A stretch of 24,795 nucleotides of DNA from UBA4655 sp964585575 (GCA_964585575.1 CAZPEM010000035.1:1-24795), one strand, 5' to 3'. Shown: positions 1-8,066, numbered from the stretch's first letter. The notes: a model not told the origin generated them from the sequence alone. A program made the numbers and translations.

Positions 1-879
1 TACTTCCCCTGCCCGCCGTCGGACCAGCTGATGGACATCCGCAACGAGATGATGCAGACGATGATCGCCTGCGGCATCGACGTCGAGGCGCAGCACCACG
101 AGGTGGCCACCGCGGGGCAGTGCGAGATCGACATGCGGTTTCAGGAGCTCGTCCGCATGGCCGACCAGATGTGCCTCTACAAGTACGTCGTGAAGAACGT
201 CGCCCGCCGCCACGACCGCACGGTGACGTTCATGCCGAAGCCGATCTTCGGCGACAACGGCTCCGGCATGCACACCCACATCTCGCTCTGGAAGGACGGC
301 CAGCCGCTCTTCGCCGGCACCGGCTACGCCGGTCTCTCCGACACGGCGATCCACGCGCTCGGCGGCATCCTCGCCCATGCTCCCGCCCTGCTTGCGATCA
401 CCAACCCCACCACCAACAGCTACAAGCGGCTCGTGCCGGGCTACGAGGCGCCGGTGAACCTCGCCTACTCGCAGCGGAACCGCTCGGCGAGCTGCCGGAT
501 CCCGATGTATTCCGCGAGCCCGAAGACGAAGCGGATCGAGTTCCGCTGCCCAGACCCGACCTGCAACCCCTACCTCGCCTTCTCGGCGATCCTGATGGCG
601 GCGATCGACGGAATCCAAAACAAGATCCATCCCGGCGAGCCGCTCGACCGCGACATCTACGACCTGCCGCCGGAGGAACTCGTGAACGTGCCGAAGGCGC
701 CGGGATCGCTCGAAGAGGCGCTTGCGGCGCTCGAGCGGGACCACGAGTTCCTCCTCCGCGGCGACGTCTTCACCGACGACGTCATCGCGACCTGGATCCG
801 CTACAAGCGGGAGAAGGAGATCGCGCCGATGCGGCTGCGGCCGCATCCGTATGAGTTTTGCCTTTATTACGACAGTTGA
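1..879 (+). CDS. glnA: Glutamine synthetase type I, C-terminal part (5' end outside window)
   Basis: This enzyme joins ammonia to glutamate using ATP in the cytoplasm. The frame is open from base 1 (YFPCPPSDQ...), so the true start lies upstream and 292 C-terminal residues are visible. The glutamine synthetase ATP-binding signature is present as KPIFGDNGSGMHTHIS (about bases 238-285). The sequence LDRDIYDLPPEE matches the adenylylation-site region of GlnA, with the candidate modified Tyr encoded at 658-660. This suggests control by reversible adenylylation, as in enterobacterial GlnA, although no adenylyltransferase gene is in view. The conserved NRSASCRIP and RIEFRCPDPTCNPYLAFSA stretches are intact. 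The last 13 bases overlap the convergent 3' end of the btaB-like gene. Identification is secure; the subtype follows from the adenylylation motif. Confidence 0.97.
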   Translation, partial: YFPCPPSDQLMDIRNEMMQTMIACGIDVEAQHHEVATAGQCEIDMRFQELVRMADQMCLYKYVVKNVARRHDRTVTFMPKPIFGDNGSGMHTHISLWKDGQPLFAGTGYAGLSDTAIHALGGILAHAPALLAITNPTTNSYKRLVPGYEAPVNLAYSQRNRSASCRIPMYSASPKTKRIEFRCPDPTCNPYLAFSAILMAAIDGIQNKIHPGEPLDRDIYDLPPEELVNVPKAPGSLEEALAALERDHEFLLRGDVFTDDVIATWIRYKREKEIAPMRLRPHPYEFCLYYDS

Positions 880-1694
880 CCGGCCGCAGCTTCGCCCGCG
901 GGCCAGTGTGATACTTGACGGGCCTCGCCCGCGGGCCCGTGTGACACTTGACGGGCCTCGTCACACGCCGGCCGGCGGCCGAGGAAGCAGTAGTACGGCG
1001 GCCGAAGCCAGGGCATGCCCGGCACGCGCGACCGTCCCTCCGCGAACCAGCACATTTCAAAACGTGACAGCAGGTACGGAAGATGATCCGGGCTTGGATG
1101 AACGTCGTCGATGTCGAACCATGCCGGCCAAAAAGCCCGGGTCAGCCAGGATTGACGGCGGGGCCCTGGAACCGGGGGATGTCGCCCGACGACGTGAAAA
1201 TCGACCACGGCAATCTGTCCGCCCGGCCGCAGCATTTCCCGGGCCGCGTCGATCGCCGCGAACCAGTCCGGCGTCATCGACAATGAATAGGAAAACGTGA
1301 CCACGTCCACCGGCTCGCTCGGTCGCCACCGGGCGATATCGGCGCGGATCGTGCGGGCGTTGCCCCATGACCCCGCGGAGATCCTCGAGTCGGCCCGCAC
1401 GAGCAGCGGCCGACACAGATCGACGAGGTAAATCGCCGCGAGTTCCCGCGCCGCGGGACCGGCAGCCTCCAGCAGATAGCCGGTGCCGCAGCCCAGGTCG
1501 CACCAGCGGCCACCGGCGGGAAACTCCAGGCGGCTCGCCAGTTCGTCCCTGCCGAGCAGAAACGTCCGCCGGAACTCGTCGTACTCGGCGGTCTGATAGC
1601 CGTAAAAGCTCTCCAGGCGTTCGGCATGATTCGCCCCGCGGATCGGCCGTGTCAGGAACTGCGAGAGCAGTGCCATCGTTCTCAGGAGCTTCAT
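867..1694 (-). CDS. btaB: BtaB-like SAM-dependent N-methyltransferase (betaine lipid synthesis)
   Basis: Predicted class I SAM methyltransferase of 275 aa. The SAM-binding motif I is WCDLGCGTGYL (residues 64-74) and a motif II-like acidic loop, YLVDLCRP, follows. The N-terminal block AERLESFYGYQTAEYDEFR resembles methyltransferases that work with BtaA. In known systems BtaB trimethylates the homoserine headgroup of the BtaA product to give the betaine lipid DGTS. The ATG overlaps the btaA stop (ATGA), so the two are coupled. The conserved fold seems to end near PYYCFLGRRP. About 35 further residues come mostly from a 33-bp tandem repeat (two copies of an 11-residue unit ending SHGPAG / SHWPAG) and run into the end of glnA. 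BtaB assignment rests on motif plus the neighbour; another small-molecule methyltransferase is possible. Confidence 0.83.
   Translation of the reverse strand: MKLLRTMALLSQFLTRPIRGANHAERLESFYGYQTAEYDEFRRTFLLGRDELASRLEFPAGGRWCDLGCGTGYLLEAAGPAARELAAIYLVDLCRPLLVRADSRISAGSWGNARTIRADIARWRPSEPVDVVTFSYSLSMTPDWFAAIDAAREMLRPGGQIAVVDFHVVGRHPPVPGPRRQSWLTRAFWPAWFDIDDVHPSPDHLPYLLSRFEMCWFAEGRSRVPGMPWLRPPYYCFLGRRPACDEARQVSHGPAGEARQVSHWPAGEAAAGQLS
892..957. repeat. Two-copy 33-bp tandem repeat with palindromic core
   Basis: Unit 1 is 892-924 and unit 2 is 925-957; they differ at two positions. Each begins TCGCCCGCGGGCC, containing the perfect palindrome GCCCGCGGGC, and ends ACTTGACGGGCC. A diverged partial unit (GACAGTTGACCGGCC) lies just before, across the glnA stop codon. 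The repeat lies between the convergent glnA and btaB genes but is also read as protein by the btaB frame. It could act as a bidirectional transcription end or be a REP-like element; neither is shown by sequence alone. Confidence 0.85.
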
Positions 1695-2920
1695 GCCGTC
1701 GGCCCGCGTCCCCCGAGCGGCAACACCCCCGGCTTCCAGCCGGCGACCGTGACGGAGCCGTAGGCGGTCACCCGCTCGGTCGCGCGGACACGATCGGCCG
1801 CCGCCGTGTCATGCTCGAGCAGATCGGCCAGCCGCGCCGGCCCGCCGCGATGCCGCACGACGACGTCATCGACGAAATCCGTCCGCAGCCCGAGGCTTCG
1901 CCAGAGCATCCGCGCATCGGGGCTCGACCTGTCCAGGATCGCCTGCCACTCTGCGGCCAACTCCGTCGCGCGGGGCCCCGTCAACCAATCCATGTGGTCG
2001 AGCAGCGCGAACCGGGAGATGGGGCCCGTCCCGACGGCGAGAAAACGCTCGACTGTCGCGGTGTGCGTGGAGAGCCGATCGACCAGGCCCTTGAGTCGCT
2101 CGAAGGACTCCCGCTGCAGGTATCGCGGGCAGCAGTCCGGCGTGAAGGCGCCCGTCAGGTAGAGCCGCCAGAAGTAGTTCTCCCTGATCGGCTGGCCGTA
2201 GATCACACGCTCTGCCTGACGTCGCAGGTAGTCCTGGACGTCGGGCGAGAACCGCTGCACCTGCCGCCGCTGCTGCGGGGGAATGCCGGTGAGCGCGAGG
2301 AGCGTGTCTCGGCTCAGCAAGTACGCCAGCCACGGCCCCCAGAACCGCCGCCGCAGTTCGCGTTCGTAGATCTCGATCTGTTCGGCCATGCTCGTGGCTG
2401 CCAGCAGCCGCTCGATCGGCTCGCGTGCCGCGACCACGTGGTCGATGTAGAGGCCGAACAGCCGCGCGAACCAGCCCGAAGTCGTGCGGAAGTGGAAGCC
2501 CGGCGGCCCGCGAAACATGCCGATCGCCCGGTCCCAGTAGCCGCGATGTGGCTCCGGCAGCAGGTCGCGGAGCCGCTCCCGGTAGAGTTCGCGGATGCGG
2601 GGGTGTCGCCCGGCGCCGAAGACCGCGAAGAAATCATGCCAGTCGAGTCCGCGGATGCCCGCCACCTTCAATTCCAGCAGCGCATTCTGCCGAGGATTGA
2701 CGTCCACGGCAAAGACGTGCGCCGGCTGCTCGAGCAGGTAGTCCAGGGCGTTGCAGCCGCCCGACGTGATCACGAGAACGTGATCGTGATCGCGGAGTTG
2801 GAGGACGGCGAGGTCGGCCCGAGGATCCTCCCAGCAGCAGCCGTAGACGAGACTGCGGTCGTGGACGAGCCGGAAGATCCACTGCCCGATGGCGTCGCGC
2901 AGTCGCGGCCGTTCAGCCAT
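1691..2920 (-). CDS. btaA: BtaA-like 3-amino-3-carboxypropyltransferase (DUF3419)
   Basis: Protein of 409 aa of the DUF3419/BtaA family. BtaA moves the 3-amino-3-carboxypropyl group of SAM onto diacylglycerol, the first step of betaine lipid (DGTS) synthesis at the membrane. Family features are the N-terminal LVYGCCWEDPRADL, the SAM-site segment VLVITSGGCNALDYLL, the following VFAVDVNPRQNALLELK, and a long helical C-terminal part with FRLTS-type sequence (FHFRTTSGWFARLFGLY). The ATG at 2920 is chosen because a GGAGGCGGA ribosome binding site lies just upstream; the frame stays open 13 codons further to 2959, which would overlap the desaturase more. The start overlaps the desaturase stop by 8 bases and the stop overlaps the btaB start, so the three genes form one operon. 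Betaine lipids replace phospholipids under phosphate shortage in several bacteria; no Pho-type site was recognised here. Confidence 0.9.
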   Translation of the reverse strand: MAERPRLRDAIGQWIFRLVHDRSLVYGCCWEDPRADLAVLQLRDHDHVLVITSGGCNALDYLLEQPAHVFAVDVNPRQNALLELKVAGIRGLDWHDFFAVFGAGRHPRIRELYRERLRDLLPEPHRGYWDRAIGMFRGPPGFHFRTTSGWFARLFGLYIDHVVAAREPIERLLAATSMAEQIEIYERELRRRFWGPWLAYLLSRDTLLALTGIPPQQRRQVQRFSPDVQDYLRRQAERVIYGQPIRENYFWRLYLTGAFTPDCCPRYLQRESFERLKGLVDRLSTHTATVERFLAVGTGPISRFALLDHMDWLTGPRATELAAEWQAILDRSSPDARMLWRSLGLRTDFVDDVVVRHRGGPARLADLLEHDTAAADRVRATERVTAYGSVTVAGWKPGVLPLGGRGPTA

Positions 2921-3851
2921 CGGATCTTCCGCCTCCTGACGTGGTCGCCGGAGTGGCAAGCCGCGTCGCCGTATGGCGGGGACCGCGCCACATCCTCAGG
3001 TAGTGCCACACGAGCGAATCGCGTGGCTCGCCCGAGCCGGCCCCCAAGGCGGGCAGATACGGCCAGGGAACGTTCGGTTGCCGGTGGTGAACAAGGTGCC
3101 AGTTGTGATTCAGCCAGACCGAATCGATCCAGCCGAAGAAGCGGAGATTGCGGGTCCCCTCGACGACGTCGCGATCGGTGCCGTAGTGGTGCACGTACTG
3201 CATCGCCGACCAGGAAAAACCGAATCCGAAATAGACGGCCGCATAGACGAGCGGGGGAACGCGGAAGAACCAGATGAGAAAGGCATGAAGCAGGATCGCC
3301 GCCGCTCCCTCCAGTTGGATCAGCCGAAAGAATCTCGGGTCGAGCGACTCCATGAACGCGGCGCTCGGCCTGTCGAATTCGAACCACCGCTTCGCGAACA
3401 GGAAAGGCACGACGAGCACCAGGACGTTCGAGCACGCCACCAGGATCCAGTAGCAGCCGGTGATGATCCCGTAGAGGATGAGCCGCTTCAGCCACGGCCG
3501 ATCGCCGTCGAAGTAACAGTCGAACGCCTCGTCATCCGACCGGTTGCGGCGATGGTGTCCGAGGTGTCCTTGGCGGATCAGGTGGTAGGGGGCCGGAAAG
3601 AGCAGCGACAGCCCGGCCCCGAGCCAGTCGTTGATGCGCCGGTCGGGATGCAGCATGCCGTGCTCGGCCTCGTGAATGACCGCATAGATCGAGTTGCCGA
3701 GAATCGCGAATGCCGCGGCCAGCGCGGCGACCTGCCAGGCTGCGACGGCGGCCGCGGCGGCCTTCACGATGAGGAGAAAAATCGCCACCTGGACGGCGAT
3801 GATGCACGCGTTGCGGCGGGTTGGGATCGGGTATAAGGTGGCGGCGTCCAT
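2913..3851 (-). CDS. Membrane fatty acid desaturase
   Basis: Integral-membrane di-iron desaturase/hydroxylase of 312 aa. Three histidine clusters typical of the family are visible: HEAEH (60-64), HLGHH (96-100) and HLVHH (251-255), with an extra HH at 220-221 (YVHHYGTD). Hydrophobic segments lie at about residues 16-55, 75-95, 125-155 and 183-215. It is expected to insert a double bond (or hydroxyl) into an acyl chain of membrane lipid, using reduced ferredoxin or a similar donor. It is the first gene of the minus-strand operon and overlaps btaA by 8 bases, so betaine-lipid acyl chains are a reasonable substrate guess. The Rieske oxygenase gene starts 55 bp away on the other strand. Substrate and position of desaturation cannot be read from sequence. 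Confidence 0.9.
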   Translation of the reverse strand: MDAATLYPIPTRRNACIIAVQVAIFLLIVKAAAAAVAAWQVAALAAAFAILGNSIYAVIHEAEHGMLHPDRRINDWLGAGLSLLFPAPYHLIRQGHLGHHRRNRSDDEAFDCYFDGDRPWLKRLILYGIITGCYWILVACSNVLVLVVPFLFAKRWFEFDRPSAAFMESLDPRFFRLIQLEGAAAILLHAFLIWFFRVPPLVYAAVYFGFGFSWSAMQYVHHYGTDRDVVEGTRNLRFFGWIDSVWLNHNWHLVHHRQPNVPWPYLPALGAGSGEPRDSLVWHYLRMWRGPRHTATRLATPATTSGGGRSDG

Positions 3852-3906
3852 CGGTGAGCGACCTCGTCAGAGCCCCGCGGATGGAAGGTGGGAAAGATCC
3901 AAGACG

Positions 3907-4929
3907 ATGCAAATCGAGTCGAACCGGGCAGCCGAGGGAGACCGACTCGCGATGGGGGCGTGGGGTTCGATTCCACTCTGGCCCGCGTCATGGTATCGCT
4001 TCGGATCCCTGGCGGAAATCGCCGCCCGTCCGGTTTCGAAGCCGCTGCTCGGCCGGCGCATGGTCGCGTTTCGCACTGCCGCCGGGGAGGTGGCGGTGCT
4101 CGACGCCCACTGCCCGCACATGCATGCCGATCTGGGCGGCGGCTGCGTGGTGGGAGAGTCGATCCAGTGCCCCTTCCATCATTGGCGGTTCGGGGTCGAT
4201 GGGCGTTGCGTGGAGATTCCGTGCAATGACACTTCCCCTGGGTTCGCGAGGGTGCCTCGTTACCCGACCAGGGTGCGGCATGGCCAGGTCTACTTCTTTT
4301 TCGGCGACAAGCCGCTCTTCGAACTGCCGTTCTTCGACGGCGAAGACTTGGAGGACTTCGCCCCCAGCAGGACGATCTGCGAGGAACTGCGGGCTCCCTG
4401 GTACATGGTGTCCATCAACTCGGTCGATCGTCAGCACTTCCGCATCGCGCACGATCGGCGGCTGCTCGCCGATGGCGTGGTGGAGCATCCCGCCCCCTTC
4501 GTGCAGAGGTCCGAATTCGTGTTTGCGATCGAGGGCAGTTCCTGGTCCGACCGCTTCACCCGGGCCGCGGGTGGGCCGGAAGTAAGGCTCCAAGTGACCG
4601 AGTGGGGCGGCACGGTGGTTCTGGCCAGGGCGACCCTGGCCCGCGCCCGCACCTGGGGCATGCTGTTTCTCGAGCCTCGCGGCCCCTGGCTCACGATCGC
4701 CCATATCATGGTGCTGGCCCGCCGCAGCCGAGGCTGGCCCCGCGGCCGGCTGCTCGACCGGGTCAGGACCGCGGTTCGACTGCAGTTGATCCGTCGATTT
4801 CTCCGTTCCGATATCCCGAGGATGAGTGGAACCCATGTGCAACCGCAGAGCCTCGTTCGTGAAGATCGTGATATCGCCGATTACATCCGGATCCTCTGCG
4901 CGCTGCCGTGCGGCGGCCCCGAGGCCTGA
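3907..4929 (+). CDS. Rieske [2Fe-2S] non-haem iron oxygenase
   Basis: Predicted oxygenase of 340 aa. The N-terminal Rieske domain binds a 2Fe-2S cluster with C69-x-H71 (CPHMH) and C88-x2-H91 (CPFHHW). The catalytic domain has the mononuclear iron motif N171-x2-D174-x2-H177-x4-H182 (NSVDRQHFRIAH). It should hydroxylate, demethylate or desaturate an organic substrate with O2 and an outside electron donor; no reductase is next to it. The Rieske layout (two-domain, about 340 aa, no beta subunit nearby) recalls KshA/vanillate demethylase/Neverland-type monooxygenases rather than ring dioxygenases. The ATG at 3907 is chosen because it keeps the intergenic gap with the desaturase; upstream frame is the antisense of that gene. 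An alternative ATG is at 3952. First gene of an eight-gene run, 13 bp before the next. Confidence 0.92.
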   Translation: MQIESNRAAEGDRLAMGAWGSIPLWPASWYRFGSLAEIAARPVSKPLLGRRMVAFRTAAGEVAVLDAHCPHMHADLGGGCVVGESIQCPFHHWRFGVDGRCVEIPCNDTSPGFARVPRYPTRVRHGQVYFFFGDKPLFELPFFDGEDLEDFAPSRTICEELRAPWYMVSINSVDRQHFRIAHDRRLLADGVVEHPAPFVQRSEFVFAIEGSSWSDRFTRAAGGPEVRLQVTEWGGTVVLARATLARARTWGMLFLEPRGPWLTIAHIMVLARRSRGWPRGRLLDRVRTAVRLQLIRRFLRSDIPRMSGTHVQPQSLVREDRDIADYIRILCALPCGGPEA

Positions 4930-4942
4930 TCGCCCGCGAGCG

Positions 4943-5551
4943 ATGGCCGGCTTCTGGGCGTGCTTGGTTGCCGGCGCGGTCGCCATGACGGAGTGTCCAT
5001 GCCGGTCCGTGCAGGCCGCCGACGAGAGCGAGGCGGTTCGGGGGGAGTTGCTTGCCTTGCGGGAAGCCGTCATCCGTGCCTACGAGGCCCGTGACATCGA
5101 TGGCGTGCTCGCCCACGTCCACCCCGACGTGATCGCGACCTGGCAGAACGGCTTCAGGGCCCGGGGTCGCGACGAGGTGCGGCAGTTCTTCAACGACATG
5201 ATGACGGGGGAGTCGCGGATCGTTCGCGACGTGAAGAGCACGCTCGGCGTCGATGGCTCGGCGATTCTCCATGGCGACGACGCGGCCGTCGCGTGCGGCA
5301 CGCTCACCGACGATTTCGATCTCGCGAGCGGGACCAAACTCCACCTCGAGAGCAAGTGGACGGCGACGCTCGTTCGGGCCGACGGCCGTTGGCAGATCGG
5401 CAGTTTTCACGTGTCGGCGAACATTTTCGACAATCCCGTGCTCGGCGCCCTCCGATCCTGGGCGACGACGCTGGCCATCGGGCTGGGTATCGGCGGCCCC
5501 CTGATCGGATTGGGTGCAGGCCTGCTGTTGTCGAAACGACGGCCGCGTTGA
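4943..5551 (+). CDS. Exported NTF2/SnoaL-like (DUF4440-type) protein with C-terminal anchor
   Basis: Protein of 202 aa. A signal peptide is likely (start MAGFWACLVAGAVAM, cleavage near VQAADES). The middle, about residues 30-150, has the cone-fold pattern of SnoaL/DUF4440 proteins: LREAVIRAYEARDIDGVLAHVHPDVIATW, then VACGTLTDDF and a final strand WTATLVRADGRWQIGSFHVSANI. A C-terminal membrane segment (about WATTLAIGLGIGGPLIGLG) ends in the basic tail SKRRPR, so it probably stays tethered to the membrane facing the periplasm. NTF2-like folds serve as small enzymes or binding proteins; no catalytic residue can be assigned. The frame is open upstream to 4826 but that part overlaps the Rieske gene and lacks the signal peptide position, so ATG 4943 is preferred. 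Confidence 0.8.
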   Translation: MAGFWACLVAGAVAMTECPCRSVQAADESEAVRGELLALREAVIRAYEARDIDGVLAHVHPDVIATWQNGFRARGRDEVRQFFNDMMTGESRIVRDVKSTLGVDGSAILHGDDAAVACGTLTDDFDLASGTKLHLESKWTATLVRADGRWQIGSFHVSANIFDNPVLGALRSWATTLAIGLGIGGPLIGLGAGLLLSKRRPR

Positions 5552-5588
5552 ACCATGGTTTCCGCCGCGGCCGCGGCGGCTCGATTTG

Positions 5589-6674
5589 ATGTCCGTCTTC
5601 CCCGCCATGACGCAGTCGGACGTTGTTGTTCGGGAGCGGGGCAATGGTGCCGCCGGGCCTCTGCGGCCTCCTGCGGGCAGTTCGATCCCGGACGACGAAT
5701 GGCGACTGATCCTCGAGGAGGCCCGGGAGCCGGACGTGTCCCGCTGCCCTCCCGACCGAGGTCTGGCAGCCGAAACGATCCGCGACATCGCCCGCCGCCG
5801 GGGCGTCGATCGAGCCACCGCCGCCGTCTACGCCTGGTTGCTCGGGGCTCCGGATCAAGGGCCCGCGATCGAGGCCTTCTTCGCCGGCGCGGCGGCGGGG
5901 CCATCGCCCGACGTGATCCAAGCGGCGGCGGGACGCCTGACCGTGCTCGTGGTTCCCGGTGCCTTCTACGAGGAGCATCCGGAGACGGGAGCGGGCGGCG
6001 AGTCGATGATCCGCGAACTGGAATCGCTCCACATCCGCGTGCAACGAGTCCCCACCCGCAGCTGCGGCACGCTCGAACAGAACACGGCCATCGTCCGGCG
6101 GGCGCTGCGGGAGCACGGGGACGGGGAGTGTGCCCTCGTATCCCTGAGCCGCGGCGGTGCGGAGATCAAGTGCGTCCTGCGTGATGATCCCGGGGCGCTG
6201 CGATCGGTTTCGCTGTGGGTGAGCGTCGGCGGCATCCTGGCCGGGTCGCCGCTCGTGAACTGGGTTCGCACCCGGCGGGTGATCGACTGGCTGAATTGGT
6301 CGATCTTCCGCTGGCGGGGACGCGACTACCGGTGCTTCACGGAACTCGCCCGCGGGGCGGCGGGAAGCCTCGCGTTCGACGTGGGCATCCCGGCTCACAT
6401 GGAGGTCGTGCACGTGGTGGGATTTCCTCTCCGAAGGCATGCAACGAGCAGGTATGCGAGGTCGTGGCACTCGCGGTTCGCCGCCGAAGGGCCGAACGAC
6501 GGCGTGATGCTGCTCGAGGACGTGCTCGGCTTTCCGGGAACGATCCTGCCGCTGTGGGGTGCGGATCACTACGCGAGCGATCGCTGGGACTTCCGCTTCC
6601 TGGCCGCCGGTATACTTCGCCATTGGCACGGGCTCGACACGGCGGCACGAACGCCGGCCGCCGCGAATCGGTGA
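5589..6674 (+). CDS. Alpha/beta-hydrolase-like protein with helical N-terminal extension
   Basis: Protein of about 361 aa from ATG 5589 (ATG 5607 is an alternative). The first 110 residues look helical and carry an HTH-like stretch (ETIRDIARRRGVDRATAAVYAWL). From about 117 the sequence fits an alpha/beta hydrolase: strand and oxyanion loop VLVVPGAFYEE, nucleophile elbow VSLSRGGAE with candidate Ser187, candidate acid D304 (GPNDGVM) and candidate His327 (WGADHYAS). The elbow is S-x-S-x-G-G rather than the common G-x-S-x-G, which some hydrolases and acyltransferases allow. It may hydrolyse or transfer an acyl group in the pathway encoded by its neighbours. It starts 37 bp after the NTF2-like gene and ends 3 bp before the first radical SAM gene. 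Exact family not recognised. Confidence 0.7.
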   Translation: MSVFPAMTQSDVVVRERGNGAAGPLRPPAGSSIPDDEWRLILEEAREPDVSRCPPDRGLAAETIRDIARRRGVDRATAAVYAWLLGAPDQGPAIEAFFAGAAAGPSPDVIQAAAGRLTVLVVPGAFYEEHPETGAGGESMIRELESLHIRVQRVPTRSCGTLEQNTAIVRRALREHGDGECALVSLSRGGAEIKCVLRDDPGALRSVSLWVSVGGILAGSPLVNWVRTRRVIDWLNWSIFRWRGRDYRCFTELARGAAGSLAFDVGIPAHMEVVHVVGFPLRRHATSRYARSWHSRFAAEGPNDGVMLLEDVLGFPGTILPLWGADHYASDRWDFRFLAAGILRHWHGLDTAARTPAAANR

Positions 6675-6677
6675 ACC

Positions 6678-8066
6678 ATGATCAAACGCCGCCTCCGCAT
6701 CGCCCTGGTGTCGCCGAAGGGCCCGCTCTACCGGCACCGCGGCGGCATCTTCGGCAAATCGCTCCGCTACAAGCCGCTCACCCTGCCGACACTGGCGGCG
6801 CTGGTGCCTCCGGATCTCGGCGCGGAGGTGGTCTGCATCGACGAGGGCATCGCCGACATCGACACCGGCATCGACGTGGATCTCGTGGGGATGACGGTGA
6901 TCACGGGAACGGCGCCCCGCGCCTACTCGCTTGCCGCCGAGTTCCGGCAACGCGGAATTCCGGTCGTGCTCGGCGGTCCGCACGTCACTCTGGTTCCGGA
7001 CGATGCCCAGCCCCATGCCGACAGCGTCGTCGTGGGGTATGCCGAGGATGAGTGGCCGCGGTTGCTGCGAGACTTCGTCCACGGCGAACTGAAGCCCCGC
7101 TACGTGCAGGCTCCGGGGCTCGACCTCGCCCGCCGGCCGCCGCCGGACCGGTCGGTGCTTCCCTCGTCGCGGTACCTGACTTCGAACGTGTTCGAGGCGA
7201 CCCGCGGGTGCGTCCACAACTGCGACTTTTGCGTGGTTCCTTCGGCGTGGGGCCGGAAGCCCCTGCATCGTCCCGTCGGGGAAGTGGTCGACGACATCCG
7301 CAGGCAGCGGGCCCGGCAGGCGATCTTCATCGACCTCAACCTGATCGCCCACAAGGACTACGCCGCCGAACTCTTCACGGCCCTCGTTCCCCTGCGGCTT
7401 CAATGGTATGGCCTGGCGACGACCCTGCTCTGCGACGATCTGCCGCTGCTAGACCTCGCCGCACGCAGCGGATGCCGGGGCCTGCTGATGGGGCTCGAGT
7501 CGATCTCGGCCACGAACCTGCGATCGAGTTCGAAGGCGTTCAACGCGCCGGAAAACTACCACCGGGTCGTGGAGCGGCTGCACGAGCGAAGGATCGCCCT
7601 GCAGGGATGCTTCGTCTTCGGCATGGACGATGACACGCCCGAGGTTTTCCTCGAGACGGCCCGATTCGCGGTCGACGTGGGCATCGATCTGCCCCGGTTC
7701 GCCATCCTCACGCCGTTTCCCGGCACGGCGCTCTACCGGCGACTCGACGGGGAACGGCGGATCCTTACCCGCAATTGGGAACTCTACGATGGGCAACATG
7801 CCGTGTTTCAACCGGCCCGAATGACGGTCGAGCAGCTGGTGCGGGGAACGGAGTCGGCCTGGAAGCATGCCTATCGCTGGTCGAGCATGGCCTCCCGGCT
7901 CCGCCGCACCGCGGCCCCCTGGCACGTCGCGCTGACGACGAACATCGGCTATCGCTTCTACGCCAACAATCTTCACCGCTTCTATTCGTGCGACGTCTGG
8001 ATGGATCCACTCTCGGCGGCATCGGGCCGTCGTGCGGAGCCGGCGCCGTTGGAGTTGGTGTCGTGA
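6678..8066 (+). CDS. B12-binding-domain radical SAM protein (first copy)
   Basis: Protein of 462 aa. Residues 1-140 fit a cobalamin-binding-type domain (IALVSPKGP..., VGMTVITGTAPRAY, VVLGGPHVTL, GYAEDEW). The radical SAM core follows with the cluster motif C178-x3-C182-x2-C185 (GCVHNCDFC), which binds a [4Fe-4S] cluster and cleaves SAM to a 5'-deoxyadenosyl radical. Later conserved parts are GLLMGLESIS, CFVFGMDDDTPE and LTPFPGTALYRRL, typical of the DUF4070-containing B12 radical SAM group. Such enzymes methylate unactivated carbons or make C-C bonds, often in lipids or natural products. It is coupled to a related second copy (GTGA overlap), suggesting successive or paired steps. The classical DxHxxG cobalamin ligand motif is not visible, as in many of this class. 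Confidence 0.92.
   Translation: MIKRRLRIALVSPKGPLYRHRGGIFGKSLRYKPLTLPTLAALVPPDLGAEVVCIDEGIADIDTGIDVDLVGMTVITGTAPRAYSLAAEFRQRGIPVVLGGPHVTLVPDDAQPHADSVVVGYAEDEWPRLLRDFVHGELKPRYVQAPGLDLARRPPPDRSVLPSSRYLTSNVFEATRGCVHNCDFCVVPSAWGRKPLHRPVGEVVDDIRRQRARQAIFIDLNLIAHKDYAAELFTALVPLRLQWYGLATTLLCDDLPLLDLAARSGCRGLLMGLESISATNLRSSSKAFNAPENYHRVVERLHERRIALQGCFVFGMDDDTPEVFLETARFAVDVGIDLPRFAILTPFPGTALYRRLDGERRILTRNWELYDGQHAVFQPARMTVEQLVRGTESAWKHAYRWSSMASRLRRTAAPWHVALTTNIGYRFYANNLHRFYSCDVWMDPLSAASGRRAEPAPLELVS

Noticed and set aside
892..957. CRISPR-like repetition
   Set aside because: Only two adjacent units without spacers, and no cas genes; it is a tandem duplication.
3811..3837. Promoter for the Rieske operon (TTGCGG and TATAAG)
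   Set aside because: The spacer is 15 bases and the -35 match is weak; the -10-like TATAAG is the only notable part. It lies inside the desaturase gene and cannot be supported without start mapping.
5304..7403. A 699-codon open frame on the minus strand opposite the hydrolase and radical SAM genes
   Set aside because: It is opposite clearly conserved genes, has no recognisable domain and has the Arg/Pro/Gly-rich composition of an antisense frame in GC-rich DNA. Similar long frames at 1367-3277 (+), 7982-9517 (-) and 3988-5073 (-) were left out for the same reason.
7775..8062. Longer start for the second radical SAM gene
   Set aside because: It would overlap the first radical SAM gene by almost 300 bases, and residues before GTG 8063 do not look like a B12-binding domain.
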